NCBI RefSeq assembly: GCF_001874525.1
Contig: NZ_LKAQ01000004.1
Location: forward strand, 124,001 to 188,000
Source of the DNA: Pseudodesulfovibrio hydrargyri
GTDB lineage: Bacteria > Desulfobacterota > Desulfovibrionia > Desulfovibrionales > Desulfovibrionaceae
Reading direction: 5' to 3'
DNA: 64,000 nt
The notes beneath the pieces were generated by a model, which was given only the letters and a program-made list of their open reading frames with translations, searched no databases and was not told where the DNA came from. The first letter of the stretch is position 1, and every line of letters starts with the position of its first letter. Below are positions 17,576-25,821 of this stretch, in pieces. A program made the position numbers and the translations under genes.

Positions 17576-18132
17576 CCCGCGATCGGCTGATCGACATCCT
17601 CAAGGGCGTGGGCCGGGGCACCAAGGGGCTGCTCCAGGGGTACGGCGAGACCTTCAAGGCCATGTTCACCAAGCCCATCACCGTGCAGTACCCCGAGGAA
17701 AAACGCACCCCGCCGCCGCGCTCCAGGGCGCACATCATCCTGACCCGCTCCCCGGACGGGGACGAACGCTGCGTGGCCTGCTATCTTTGCTCGGCGGCCT
17801 GCCCGGTGAGCTGTATCTCCATGCAGGCGGCCACCCGAGAGGACGGCCGCCGGTACGCTGCCTGGTTCCGCATCAATTTCGCCCGCTGCATCTACTGCGG
17901 CCTGTGCGAGGAGGCCTGCCCCACCCTGGCCATCCAGCTCACCCCGGCCTACGAGTTCGCCAGCGACGCCACGCTCAAGCTGGTGGCCGAAAAGGAGGAT
18001 CTGCTGGTGGACCACGGGGGCAAGGACAGCGAGTACGATTTCTACCGCCACGCCGGTGTGGAGGAGAAGTTCCCCCGCGAGGAGCACGAGGGCGAGAAGC
18101 CGCCCGTCAACTACAAGAGCAACCTGCCATGA
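17572..18132 (+). CDS. nuoI: NADH-quinone oxidoreductase subunit I
   Basis: This 186-residue ferredoxin-like subunit carries two 4Fe-4S clusters (N6a, N6b). Ligand sets are C67-C70-C73 with C116, and C106-C109-C112 with C77, in the usual C-x2-C-x2-C-x3-C-P arrangement. An N-terminal amphipathic helix with K-P-I-T-V-Q-Y-P-E-E precedes the clusters as in the family. It passes electrons from NuoG toward the N2 cluster in the NuoB part of the fusion protein, which is encoded by the opposite operon. Start and stop overlap cydB and nuoJ by 4 bp each. A ribosome site GAGGAG precedes the ATG. Confidence 0.96.
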   Translation: MTRDRLIDILKGVGRGTKGLLQGYGETFKAMFTKPITVQYPEEKRTPPPRSRAHIILTRSPDGDERCVACYLCSAACPVSCISMQAATREDGRRYAAWFRINFARCIYCGLCEEACPTLAIQLTPAYEFASDATLKLVAEKEDLLVDHGGKDSEYDFYRHAGVEEKFPREEHEGEKPPVNYKSNLP

Positions 18133-18725
18133 CCCTGTACGCCGCCCTGTTCTACTCCCTGGCCGCCGCGACCCTGATCTGCACCCTGGTGGCCGTGACC
18201 CGCCGGGTGCTGGTCCACGCCGTGGTCTGGATGGTCGGCTCGCTGCTCGGCACGGCCCTGATCTTTCTGCTGCTCGGCGCGCCCCTGCTGGCCGGTTTCG
18301 AGGTGATCATCTACGCCGGGGCGATCATGGTCCTCTTCCTGTTCGCCATCATGCTCATGGCCCAGGAGCCCAACGAGCCCAAGGAGGTCCGAGCCATGGT
18401 CCGCCGCAGGCTGTTCGCCAGCATGTTCTGGCCCACGGTCTGGGGGCTGGCCGGGATCGTCGCCTGCATGGCCCTGATCTCCTTCGACCCGGCCAACACC
18501 ACGCCGCTGACCGCCGGGCGCGTCTCGCCCCGGGCGCTCGGGGCCTGGGTCTTCGGCAACGCCTGGCCCGCGGTGGAGGCCGTCTCCCTGCTGCTCTTCG
18601 CGGCCCTGGCCGGAGCCCGCTACCTCGGCCTGCCCCTGGTGCACTCGGACCGGCCCGAAAAGATCGGCGAGAGCCTGGACATGGACCAGCCGCCCTGCGC
18701 CGTGAACCCGGAGGATGAACGATGA
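18129..18725 (+). CDS. nuoJ: NADH-quinone oxidoreductase subunit J
   Basis: This 198-residue membrane subunit has five predicted helices. The third contains the ND6 signature G-F-E-V-I-I-Y-A-G-A-I-M-V-L-F-L-F, whose pi-bulge helix is a hinge in proton pumping. A loop of about 50 residues between helices four and five and a hydrophilic tail (residues 175-198) are typical. It overlaps nuoI and nuoK by ATGA junctions. Confidence 0.95.
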   Translation: MTLYAALFYSLAAATLICTLVAVTRRVLVHAVVWMVGSLLGTALIFLLLGAPLLAGFEVIIYAGAIMVLFLFAIMLMAQEPNEPKEVRAMVRRRLFASMFWPTVWGLAGIVACMALISFDPANTTPLTAGRVSPRALGAWVFGNAWPAVEAVSLLLFAALAGARYLGLPLVHSDRPEKIGESLDMDQPPCAVNPEDER

Positions 18726-19027
18726 TCGTCCCCTTGGAACACGTCCTGCTCTTTGCCGCCGCCCTGTTCTTCATCGGACTCATCACCGTGGTGGCCCGGC
18801 GCAACCTGATCATGATCCTGCTCGGCGTGGAGGTCATGCTCAACGCGGCGGGCGTGGTCTTCGTGGCCGCCGCCCTGCGCTGGTGGGACATCGCGGGCCA
18901 GGGCATGGTCCTGTTCATCATGGGCGTGGCCGCCGCCGAGATCGCGGTGGGCCTGACCCTGGTCTTCCGCGTCTGGCGCAGGACCCGAAGCCTCAACCCC
19001 GACTCGCTGAAAACGCTTGAGGACTGA
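18722..19027 (+). CDS. nuoK: NADH-quinone oxidoreductase subunit K
   Basis: This 101-residue protein with three membrane helices matches NuoK/ND4L. The key stretch N-L-I-M-I-L-L-G-V-E-V-M-L-N-A places the conserved membrane Glu in helix two, and a second acidic residue lies in helix three (A-A-A-E-I-A-V-G-L). These carboxylates form part of the proton path. The ATG overlaps the nuoJ stop by 4 bp; nuoL starts 4 bp after its stop. Confidence 0.96.
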   Translation: MIVPLEHVLLFAAALFFIGLITVVARRNLIMILLGVEVMLNAAGVVFVAAALRWWDIAGQGMVLFIMGVAAAEIAVGLTLVFRVWRRTRSLNPDSLKTLED

Positions 19028-19031
19028 CGGC

Positions 19032-20942
19032 ATGACCGCGACACTCTGCCTGACCCTTTTCGCCCCCCTGGCGGGCGCCGTGATCCTGGCCCTGGCCGGA
19101 CGAGCGTTGCCGCGCATGGCGTCCGGCCCGCTGGCCTGCCTGGCCGTGGCCGCGTCCCTGGCCGGCGCGGTCGCAAGCTGGGCGCAGCTTGATCACGGAC
19201 GGGAGCTGGTCGTCCATCTCTTCACCTGGTTCGAGGCGGGCGGGCTGCGCGTGTCCGCCACCCTGCTCTACAACCCCCTGTGCGCGGTCATGACCACCAT
19301 GGTCGCCTTCGTCTCCCTGGTCATCCACGTGCACTCCCTGTTCTTCATGCGCGACGACGACGGCTGGGTGCGCTACTTCTGCTACCTCAACCTGTTCGTC
19401 TTCTTCATGCAGTCCATCGCCATGGCCGACGACCTGGTCTTCCTGTTCATGGGCTGGGAGGGCGTGGGCTTCTGCTCCTTCTCGCTCATCGGCTTCTGGT
19501 ACGCGGAACCGAAAAACGTGCTCGCGGGCAACAAGGCCTTCCTGGTCACGCGCATCGGCGACGTGGCCTTCCTGGGCGCCCTGGCCGTGCTCTTCGCCTC
19601 CACCGGCGACCTGAGCATCCACCATCTGTCGAGCAGCGCGCCCATCATGGCCGCCGGTACCCTGACCCTGGTGGGGCTGCTCCTGCTCACGGCTGCCACG
19701 GGCAAGTCCGCCCAGCTGCCGCTGTTGGTCTGGCTGCCGGACGCCATGGCCGGCCCGTCCCCGGTGTCGGCCCTGATCCACGCGGCCACCATGGTCACGG
19801 CGGGCGTCTACCTGCTCATCCGCACCTTCCCGGTCCTGCTGAACGCCGACGCCGCGGCCCTCCAGGCCGTGGCCGTGGTCGGCGCGCTGACCGCCTTCGT
19901 GGCCGCCTGCTCGGCCCTGGCCCAGCACGACATAAAGAGGGTCCTGGCCTGGTCGACCATCAGCCAGGTGGGCTACATGTTCCTGGGCGTGGGCGCGGGC
20001 GACCCGTCGGGCAGCTTCTTCCACCTGCTGGTGCACGCCTTTTTCAAGTCCCTGCTGTTCATGGTCGCGGGCATCGTCATCCAGGCCCTCGATGAGGAAC
20101 ACGACATCTTCCGTATGGGCGCGCGGGTGCGCAAAATCGTACCCGGCGCGGCCCTGGCTTTTTTCTGCGGGGCCGCCGCCCTGGCCGGATTGCCGCCGTT
20201 CGCCGGATTCTTCAGCAAGGGCCGCATCCTGGAAAACGCCCTGAACATGGCCCAGACCGGCCAGGGAATCTGGGTCTTCGTCTGGGCGGCGGGCACGGTC
20301 ACGGCCCTGCTCACCGCCATTTACAGCTTCCGCGTCTTTCTCCTGGCCTTCACCGGGCGTCCCTCCCTGCCGCCCGAGACCGGCACGGAAAAGACGCCCG
20401 GGGCCATGCTCCACGTGCTCTGGCCCCTGGCCCTGCTGGCCGTGGTCGCCGGGCTCCTGGACCTGCCCGCGCACTTCGCCCATCTGGTCGGCGCGCCCGC
20501 CCTGTGGCTCGACCGCCTGACCGGGCTTATCCCGGCCGCGCGCCACGGGGCCGAATGGACCGGCACCCTTGCCGAGGGACTGGACGCCGGGCTGGCCGTG
20601 CTCGGGCTCCTTGTCGCCCTAGCCCTGTACGGCCCTTGGCGCGAACGCCGCGCCCCGGCCCAGGACAAGGGGATGCCCCGGTTCCTGCTCAACGGCTGGG
20701 GGTTGGACGCCCTGTACATGAACACCGTGGCCCGGCCCTACGTCCGGGCGGCCTCCAAGGTCTGGCGGAACGTCGAGGACCGGCTGGTGGACGGCGCGGC
20801 CCTCGGGCTCGGGGCGCTGGCCCTGCGCGCGGGCGGACGGCTCTCCAAATGGGGCGCGGAGCGCCTCTCCAACTACCTGCTCTGGCTGTTGCTGGGCGTG
20901 GTCGCCATGCTCGTGGTCATGGCCGCCATAGGGATTCGGTGA
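19032..20942 (+). CDS. nuoL: NADH-quinone oxidoreductase subunit L (antiporter-like)
   Basis: This 636-residue protein is the distal antiporter-like subunit of the membrane arm. It has about 16 membrane helices, the conserved F-M-G-W-E-G-V-G-F-C-S-F-S-L-I-G-F-W-Y region (catalytic Glu), L-L-V-W-L-P-D-A-M-A-G-P-S-P-V-S-A-L-I-H-A-A-T-M-V-T-A-G-V-Y with the Lys upstream in G-K-S-A-Q-L-P, and the long C-terminal lateral helix region. The start at 19032 follows GAGGA by about 7 bp; a frame from 19017 would add five residues overlapping nuoK. It is followed by nuoM 5 bp later. Confidence 0.96.
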   Translation: MTATLCLTLFAPLAGAVILALAGRALPRMASGPLACLAVAASLAGAVASWAQLDHGRELVVHLFTWFEAGGLRVSATLLYNPLCAVMTTMVAFVSLVIHVHSLFFMRDDDGWVRYFCYLNLFVFFMQSIAMADDLVFLFMGWEGVGFCSFSLIGFWYAEPKNVLAGNKAFLVTRIGDVAFLGALAVLFASTGDLSIHHLSSSAPIMAAGTLTLVGLLLLTAATGKSAQLPLLVWLPDAMAGPSPVSALIHAATMVTAGVYLLIRTFPVLLNADAAALQAVAVVGALTAFVAACSALAQHDIKRVLAWSTISQVGYMFLGVGAGDPSGSFFHLLVHAFFKSLLFMVAGIVIQALDEEHDIFRMGARVRKIVPGAALAFFCGAAALAGLPPFAGFFSKGRILENALNMAQTGQGIWVFVWAAGTVTALLTAIYSFRVFLLAFTGRPSLPPETGTEKTPGAMLHVLWPLALLAVVAGLLDLPAHFAHLVGAPALWLDRLTGLIPAARHGAEWTGTLAEGLDAGLAVLGLLVALALYGPWRERRAPAQDKGMPRFLLNGWGLDALYMNTVARPYVRAASKVWRNVEDRLVDGAALGLGALALRAGGRLSKWGAERLSNYLLWLLLGVVAMLVVMAAIGIR

Positions 20943-20947
20943 GGCTC

Positions 20948-22408
20948 ATGATGCATGACTTTCCGCTGCTCACCGCGCTCATCCTGCTCCCGCTCCTTGG
21001 CGGGCTGGCCGGGCTGTTCTTCCACCGCCAACCGGCCCAGGCGCGTTTCATCTGCCTGGTCGCCGCCCTGGCCGAGCTGGCTCTGGCCCTGGTTCTCCTG
21101 CCGAAAGTCCTCGACGCCCGCGTCCTGGTCGAACGGTTCGACTGGATTCCGCTTTTGCACGTGCAGTATTCCCTGGCCATGGACGGACTAAGCTATGTCC
21201 TGGTCCTGCTCACGGCCCTGCTCGGCGTGCTCGGCATCCTGACCTCGTGGCGCGAGATCCGCGAGGGCGTGGCCGTGTTCCACTGCCTGCTCCTGGCCGC
21301 CCTGAGCGCGGCCATCGGCGTGTTCCTGGCCCGCGACCTGCTGCTCTTCTACCTCTTCTGGGAGGCGCAGCTCATCCCCATGTTCTTCCTCATCGGGCGG
21401 TTCGGGCATGAGCGGCGGCGCTACGCGGCGCTCAAATTCTTCGTCTTCAGCATGGTCGGCGGGCTGCCCATGCTCCTGGCCGTGGTTTGGCTCATGCTCA
21501 CCGGGGTCAACCCGTCCCTGGCCGCCCTGGCCGCCTCGCCCGTGCCGGGCGCCATGCAGGGCTGGTGCGCGGCGGCCTTCATCCTGGCCTTCGCGGTCAA
21601 GACCCCGCTGCTGCCGGTCCACACCTGGCTGCCGGACGCCCATACCCAGGCCCCCACGGCGGGCAGCCTGCTTCTGGCCGGGGTCCTGCTCAAGACCGGG
21701 GCCTACGCCATGCTCCGCTGGGCCATCCCCCTGTTCCCCCATGCCGTTGCCCAGGCCGCCCCGTGGCTGGCCGGGCTCGGGCTGGCCGGATTGTTCTACG
21801 CCTCCTGGACCGCCATGGCCCAGCAGGACGCCAAGCGGCTGGTGGCCTATTCCAGCGTGGCCCACATGGGGCTGCTGACCTTCGCCCTGTTCGCCTTTGA
21901 CCGCACCGGGCTGTCCGGCGCGGTGGTCATGATGGTCAGCCACGCCCTGACCACGGGCGCGCTGTTCGTCATGGTCGGCATGCTGGCCGAGCGGTTCCAT
22001 TCCAGGCGGCTGTCCGACTTCGGCGGGCTGTGGGGCAAGATGCCGGTCTACGGCGCGTTCATGCTCTTCTTCGCCGTGGCCTCGGCCGGGCTGCCCGGCC
22101 TGTCCAACTTCGTGGGCGAGCTGATGATCATGCTCGGCTCCTTCAAGGTCTATCCGGTCGGCGCGTCCCTGGCCTTTTTCGGCATCGTGGTCGGCCTGGC
22201 CTACGTCCTGCGCCTGCTGCGCGGCACCATCCTGGGCAAACCCGGCCCCCTGACCGAGTCCGGCCAGGCCGTGGACCTGGACGGCCGGGAGATCCTGATC
22301 CTGTCGGTCTTCGCCCTGGCCGTGCTGCTCATCGGCGTGCACCCCGGTCCGCTGCTCGACCTGATCCGCGAACCGCTCAACATCCTGGCCGCGGGCAGGC
22401 CCATCTAG
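20948..22408 (+). CDS. nuoM: NADH-quinone oxidoreductase subunit M (antiporter-like)
   Basis: This protein of about 486 residues is the second antiporter-like pump. It has F-Y-L-F-W-E-A-Q-L-I-P-M-F-F-L-I with the key Glu, F-A-V-K-T-P-L-L-P-V-H-T-W-L-P-D-A-H-T-Q-A-P-T-A-G with the key Lys, and H-A-L-T-T-G-A-L-F-V. Two ATG codons are in tandem at 20948 and 20951; GAGG at 20941-20944 favours the second by spacing, but either gives the same protein apart from one Met. It sits between nuoL and nuoN with short gaps of 5 and 15 bp. Confidence 0.96.
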   Translation: MMHDFPLLTALILLPLLGGLAGLFFHRQPAQARFICLVAALAELALALVLLPKVLDARVLVERFDWIPLLHVQYSLAMDGLSYVLVLLTALLGVLGILTSWREIREGVAVFHCLLLAALSAAIGVFLARDLLLFYLFWEAQLIPMFFLIGRFGHERRRYAALKFFVFSMVGGLPMLLAVVWLMLTGVNPSLAALAASPVPGAMQGWCAAAFILAFAVKTPLLPVHTWLPDAHTQAPTAGSLLLAGVLLKTGAYAMLRWAIPLFPHAVAQAAPWLAGLGLAGLFYASWTAMAQQDAKRLVAYSSVAHMGLLTFALFAFDRTGLSGAVVMMVSHALTTGALFVMVGMLAERFHSRRLSDFGGLWGKMPVYGAFMLFFAVASAGLPGLSNFVGELMIMLGSFKVYPVGASLAFFGIVVGLAYVLRLLRGTILGKPGPLTESGQAVDLDGREILILSVFALAVLLIGVHPGPLLDLIREPLNILAAGRPI

Positions 22409-22423
22409 GCAAAGGCGGCGACC

Positions 22424-23827
22424 ATGCACGATATCCTTCTCTTCGCACCGCACCTGCTGCTCACCCTGGGCATCCTGCTCTGCTTTGTCCTGGGCACCCT
22501 GTTCAAGCGCCCGGCCGGGCTGTACGGCGTGACGTTCGCGTCCACGCTTCTGGCCGGGGCCCTGGGCATGGCCGCGTACCCCTCCGAGGCCCCGCTCCTC
22601 CCCGCCCTGAAGCCGTTTCTGGCCACGGACGCGTTGACCGCCTATTTCCTGCCCCTGATCTGCGCCCTGGGCCTGGGCGTGCTGCTCTTCTTCGGCGGCG
22701 AGCTCAAGCGCAAGGGGCACAAGCACGACGACGAGCTTTACGCCCTGTTCCTGATCGCCCTGCTCGGCGGCGTCATCCTGGCGGGCGGCCGGAACTGGCT
22801 GGCCTTCTTCCTCGGCCTGGAACTCCTCTCCCTGCCGCTGTACATCCTCATCGGCCTGCGCAAGGACAGCGGCGGCACCGAGGCCTCGGTCAAATATTTC
22901 GTCATGGGGGCCACGGCCAGCGGGATACTGCTCTTCGGCACCGGCCTCATCTACGCGGGCTCGGGCAGCCTGGACATCGCGCACAGCCTGCGCGCCCCGG
23001 AAGGCGGCGGCACCGTGCTCGTCGGCCTGGCCATGGTCCTGGCCGGTGTGGCCTTCAAGCTGTCGCTCGCCCCGTTCCACCTCTGGGCCCCGGACGTGTA
23101 TCGCGGAGCCCCGGCCTCGGTGGCCGCCCTGCTGACCTCCATGGTCAAGGCCGCCGTGGGCGGCGGGTTGCTGCGCATCGTCCTGGACCTCGGCCCGGAC
23201 CTGTGGCCCGCCACGGTCCCGGTCCTCTGGGGGCTGGCCGCCCTGACCATGCTGGCCGCCAACCTGGCCGCTCTGGCCCAGGACAGCCTCAAGCGCATGC
23301 TCGGTTTTTCGTCCGCCGCGCACATGGGCTACCTGCTCATGGGCGTGCTCTGCGTCAACCAGGCCGGGCCCGGCCCGGTCATGTTCTACGCCGCCGCCCT
23401 GGCCGTCATGGACCTGGCCGCCTTCGGCGGGCTCTCCCTGCTGGACGACGGGACCGAGCCCGTGGACACCCTGGCCTCCCTGCGCGGCCTGGGCCGTTCC
23501 CGCCCCTGGGCCGCCGGGCTGCTCGCCGCCGGGCTGGCCGCCTTGGCCGGGCTGCCGCCCACCGCCGGATTCACCGGCAAACTGCTCCTCTTCCGGGCGA
23601 CCATCATGGGCGGCTACAACTGGCTGGGCGTCATCGGCATCCTGGGCGCGGCCCTGTCCGTATTCTATTACCTTCGCCCCCTGGTCGCCCTCTACCTGCG
23701 CGAGGGCGGCGCGCCGTCCCTCCCCGAACGCCTCACCGTGGCGGGCGGCGTGGCCGTCTTCCTGGTCCTGCTCGCCCTCGTCGGTTTGGGCGTCGCGCCC
23801 TCGCCTGTTTTGCAGTTGATTCCTTAG
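22424..23827 (+). CDS. nuoN: NADH-quinone oxidoreductase subunit N (antiporter-like)
   Basis: This 467-residue protein is the third antiporter-like subunit, next to NuoK in the membrane arm. Diagnostic stretches are L-G-L-E-L-L-S-L-P-L-Y-I-L near residues 130-142 (key Glu), F-K-L-S-L-A-P-F-H-L-W-A-P-D-V-Y-R-G-A-P near 210-229 (key Lys), and L-A-G-L-P-P-T-A-G-F-T-G-K near 372-384. It closes the rightward cyd-nuo operon. The 170 bp after its stop carry no gene and end in a two-way terminator. Confidence 0.96.
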   Translation: MHDILLFAPHLLLTLGILLCFVLGTLFKRPAGLYGVTFASTLLAGALGMAAYPSEAPLLPALKPFLATDALTAYFLPLICALGLGVLLFFGGELKRKGHKHDDELYALFLIALLGGVILAGGRNWLAFFLGLELLSLPLYILIGLRKDSGGTEASVKYFVMGATASGILLFGTGLIYAGSGSLDIAHSLRAPEGGGTVLVGLAMVLAGVAFKLSLAPFHLWAPDVYRGAPASVAALLTSMVKAAVGGGLLRIVLDLGPDLWPATVPVLWGLAALTMLAANLAALAQDSLKRMLGFSSAAHMGYLLMGVLCVNQAGPGPVMFYAAALAVMDLAAFGGLSLLDDGTEPVDTLASLRGLGRSRPWAAGLLAAGLAALAGLPPTAGFTGKLLLFRATIMGGYNWLGVIGILGAALSVFYYLRPLVALYLREGGAPSLPERLTVAGGVAVFLVLLALVGLGVAPSPVLQLIP

Positions 23828-23996
23828 ATTCAAATCAGGTTTTGATGGCCGCTTCGCGGCGTTTGCCGGGTGATTTCGCCTCTGGCGGGCAGCACTAGCT
23901 CTTAGGCGAGTCCTCGAGCCTTAGAGATAGCGACAGCAGCGATAGGGTTCGCACCCTTGCATCCCGGTTATGCGCCTGCGGCGCGGGTGGAGTCAT

Positions 23997-24032
23997 AAAA
24001 AAGGGCGGCCCCTTATCGGGACCGCCCTTTTT
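23997..24032. terminator. Bidirectional terminator between nuoN and aldehyde dehydrogenase
   Basis: GGGCGG-C-CCC (24003-24012) pairs with GGG-A-CCGCCC (24018-24027), one internal mismatch and a 5-nt loop. An A-run precedes it and a T-run follows, so it can work from either side between two convergent genes. Confidence 0.85.
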
Positions 24033-24050
24033 GCGTTTGGTGGGAATCGG

Positions 24051-25442
24051 CTAGAAGTCGCCGTCGATGTCGGCCACGCCGACCACCTTGTGGTTGACGA
24101 ACTCCTTGATGCCCAGGTCGAGCAGCTCGCGGCCGAAGCCGGAATTGCGGACGCCGCCGAACGGGATGTCCGCCTTGACCATGGTCGGATGGTTGACGAA
24201 GACCATGCCGGTGGAGATCTTGCGGGCCACTTCCTCGCCGTGCTTCAGGTCCGAGGTGAAGACCGAACCGCCCAGGCCGAACGGGGTGTCGTTGGCGATG
24301 GCCACGGCGTCTTCCTCGTCCTTGGCCCGGAAGAGCATGGACACCGGGCCGAAGAACTCCCAGTAGCGGGCCGGGTTGTCCAGGCCAACGTTCTCCAGGA
24401 TGGTCGGCTGCACGAAAGCGCCCGTCTCCGGGACCTTGGGGCCCACTTCGGTGGCGGTCGCGCCGTGCTTCACGGCCTCGGCGATCCTCGCCTTGAGCTG
24501 GTCGGCGGCCTCCTGGGAGGACAGCGGGGCCAGGGTGGTCGCGGAATCGAAGGGATCACCGGCCTTGAGGCCCTCCACGCCCTTGACGTACTTCTCGCGG
24601 TAGCGGTCGTACAGCTCGTCCACGATGATCATGCGCTTGGACGAGCAGCACACCTGGCCGCCGTTCCAGTGGCGGCCGAACACGCCCCACTTGACGGTCT
24701 TGTCCAGGTCGGCGTCGGCCAGGACCACGAAGGCGTCGTTGCCGCCCAGTTCCAGGGTGGCCTTCTTCAGCGCCTGGGACGCCTGGGTGGCGACCACCTG
24801 GCCCGCCTTTTCTGAACCGGTCAGGGCCACGCCGCGCACGCGGACGTCGTTGATGATCAACTCCAGCTGGTCGCGGGTGGCGAACAGATTGGTGAACGCT
24901 CCGGCGGGCAGGCCGGCCTCGAGCATCAGCTTCTGCATGGCCTGGGCGGACTGGGGCACGATGGAGGCGTGCTTGAGCAGCAGGGTGTTGCCCGCGGATA
25001 GCTGGGGCGCGATGATCCGGGCCACCTGATAGTACGGGAAGTTCCAGGGCTCGATGGCCAGCAGCACGCCCAGCGGTTCGGCCAGGAGCTTGTACTCCCC
25101 CTTGGTGGACGGGTCCACGTCCAGCTTGCGCGGGGCCAGCTGGGCCTCGGCGTGCTTGGCGTAATAGTCGAAGATGTCGGCGGACAGGTCCACCTCGGCC
25201 TCGGCCTCGGCCGTGACCTTGCCCATCTCCAGAGTCAGGAGCCGGGCGTACTCGGACTTCTCCTTGCGCAGGATCTCGGCGGCCTTGCGCATGACCGCCG
25301 CCCGCTCGGCAAAGGGAGTCTTCCTCCAGGCTTCGAAAGCGCTCTGCGCGTCATCCAGGGCCTTGCGGACCTCGTCGTCGGTGGCAAAGGGGAAGGTGGC
25401 GACGGTCTCGCCGGAATACGGATTGATGGTGGCGTAACTCAT
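24051..25442 (-). CDS. NAD(P)-dependent succinate-semialdehyde-type aldehyde dehydrogenase
   Basis: This 463-residue protein has the full aldehyde dehydrogenase fold. E231 in L-E-L-G-G-N-D is the general base, and C265 in G-Q-V-C-C is the nucleophile, with a second Cys directly after it. The N134 position is in P-W-N-F-P, where the oxyanion-hole Asn is expected. The opening I-N-P-Y-S-G-E and the short length match the SSADH-like (GabD/Sad) branch, which oxidises succinate semialdehyde or similar aldehydes. The start at 25440-25442 has AAGGAG 8 bp upstream; the longer frame adds an unconserved leader. It is monocistronic, with a 379-bp upstream region. The exact substrate cannot be set from sequence. 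Confidence 0.88.
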   Translation of the reverse strand: MSYATINPYSGETVATFPFATDDEVRKALDDAQSAFEAWRKTPFAERAAVMRKAAEILRKEKSEYARLLTLEMGKVTAEAEAEVDLSADIFDYYAKHAEAQLAPRKLDVDPSTKGEYKLLAEPLGVLLAIEPWNFPYYQVARIIAPQLSAGNTLLLKHASIVPQSAQAMQKLMLEAGLPAGAFTNLFATRDQLELIINDVRVRGVALTGSEKAGQVVATQASQALKKATLELGGNDAFVVLADADLDKTVKWGVFGRHWNGGQVCCSSKRMIIVDELYDRYREKYVKGVEGLKAGDPFDSATTLAPLSSQEAADQLKARIAEAVKHGATATEVGPKVPETGAFVQPTILENVGLDNPARYWEFFGPVSMLFRAKDEEDAVAIANDTPFGLGGSVFTSDLKHGEEVARKISTGMVFVNHPTMVKADIPFGGVRNSGFGRELLDLGIKEFVNHKVVGVADIDGDF

Positions 25443-25821
25443 AGTGGAACTCCTTGGGCGCATGGCGCCCGGTATCGGCAACATGCCTCGGGATGCTGTG
25501 GTTGAACGAAACGGGCCGCAAACGGTCTGTTTCGCGAAGTCAAATCCCGTCGCGCATGCCGCCTTGCATGCTGTCCGGGCGCACGGCCCGAAGCGGGTAA
25601 ACTACAATGCTTGAGTCGGATTCCAACCGATGCCCGGGGATCGATGCATTCGGCTTCAGGTATGTAGTCGCTAATAAAAGGTACAATCAACTAGGGGTAT
25701 TAATAACATTTTAATAATCATTGTCAACAATGAATCACAAAAAATTCGACAGCTTTTTCGCGTCCCGGCAAGAAGGGGTCGCCGCGTGGCTCCCCCTTTC
25801 ATTCTTGCCCCGGCCGTGTCC
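25443..25821. other. Intergenic region upstream of aldehyde dehydrogenase
   Basis: This 379-bp stretch lies between two leftward genes and has no convincing gene. It should contain the aldehyde dehydrogenase promoter. An A/T-rich zone at about 25670-25750 holds a 7-bp palindrome TCATTGT-CA-ACAATGA (25718-25733), a possible regulator site. At 25767-25809 the arms GGCAAGAA/TTCTTGCC with GGGG/CCCC form a hairpin just downstream of the ATPase stop codon, which may end that transcript although its T-run is distant. Confidence 0.5.

Noticed and set aside
21188..23833. Very long open frame antisense to nuoM and nuoN
   Set aside because: High-G+C DNA leaves antisense frames open. The composition (Gly, Gln, Glu, His, Arg) is that of a shadow, and both plus-strand genes have strong family matches. 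The same applies to the antisense frames over nuoG/nuoF, the exosortase genes and prsT.
23828..23996. A tRNA-like or small-RNA gene in the gap after nuoN, suggested by a GGGTTCGCACCC stretch near 23945
   Set aside because: No matching acceptor, D or anticodon stems could be folded around it.
25718..25733. TCATTGT-CA-ACAATGA as an FNR/CRP site
   Set aside because: The half-sites and the 2-bp spacer do not match the TTGAT-N4-ATCAA or TGTGA-N6-TCACA patterns; kept only as an unnamed palindrome.
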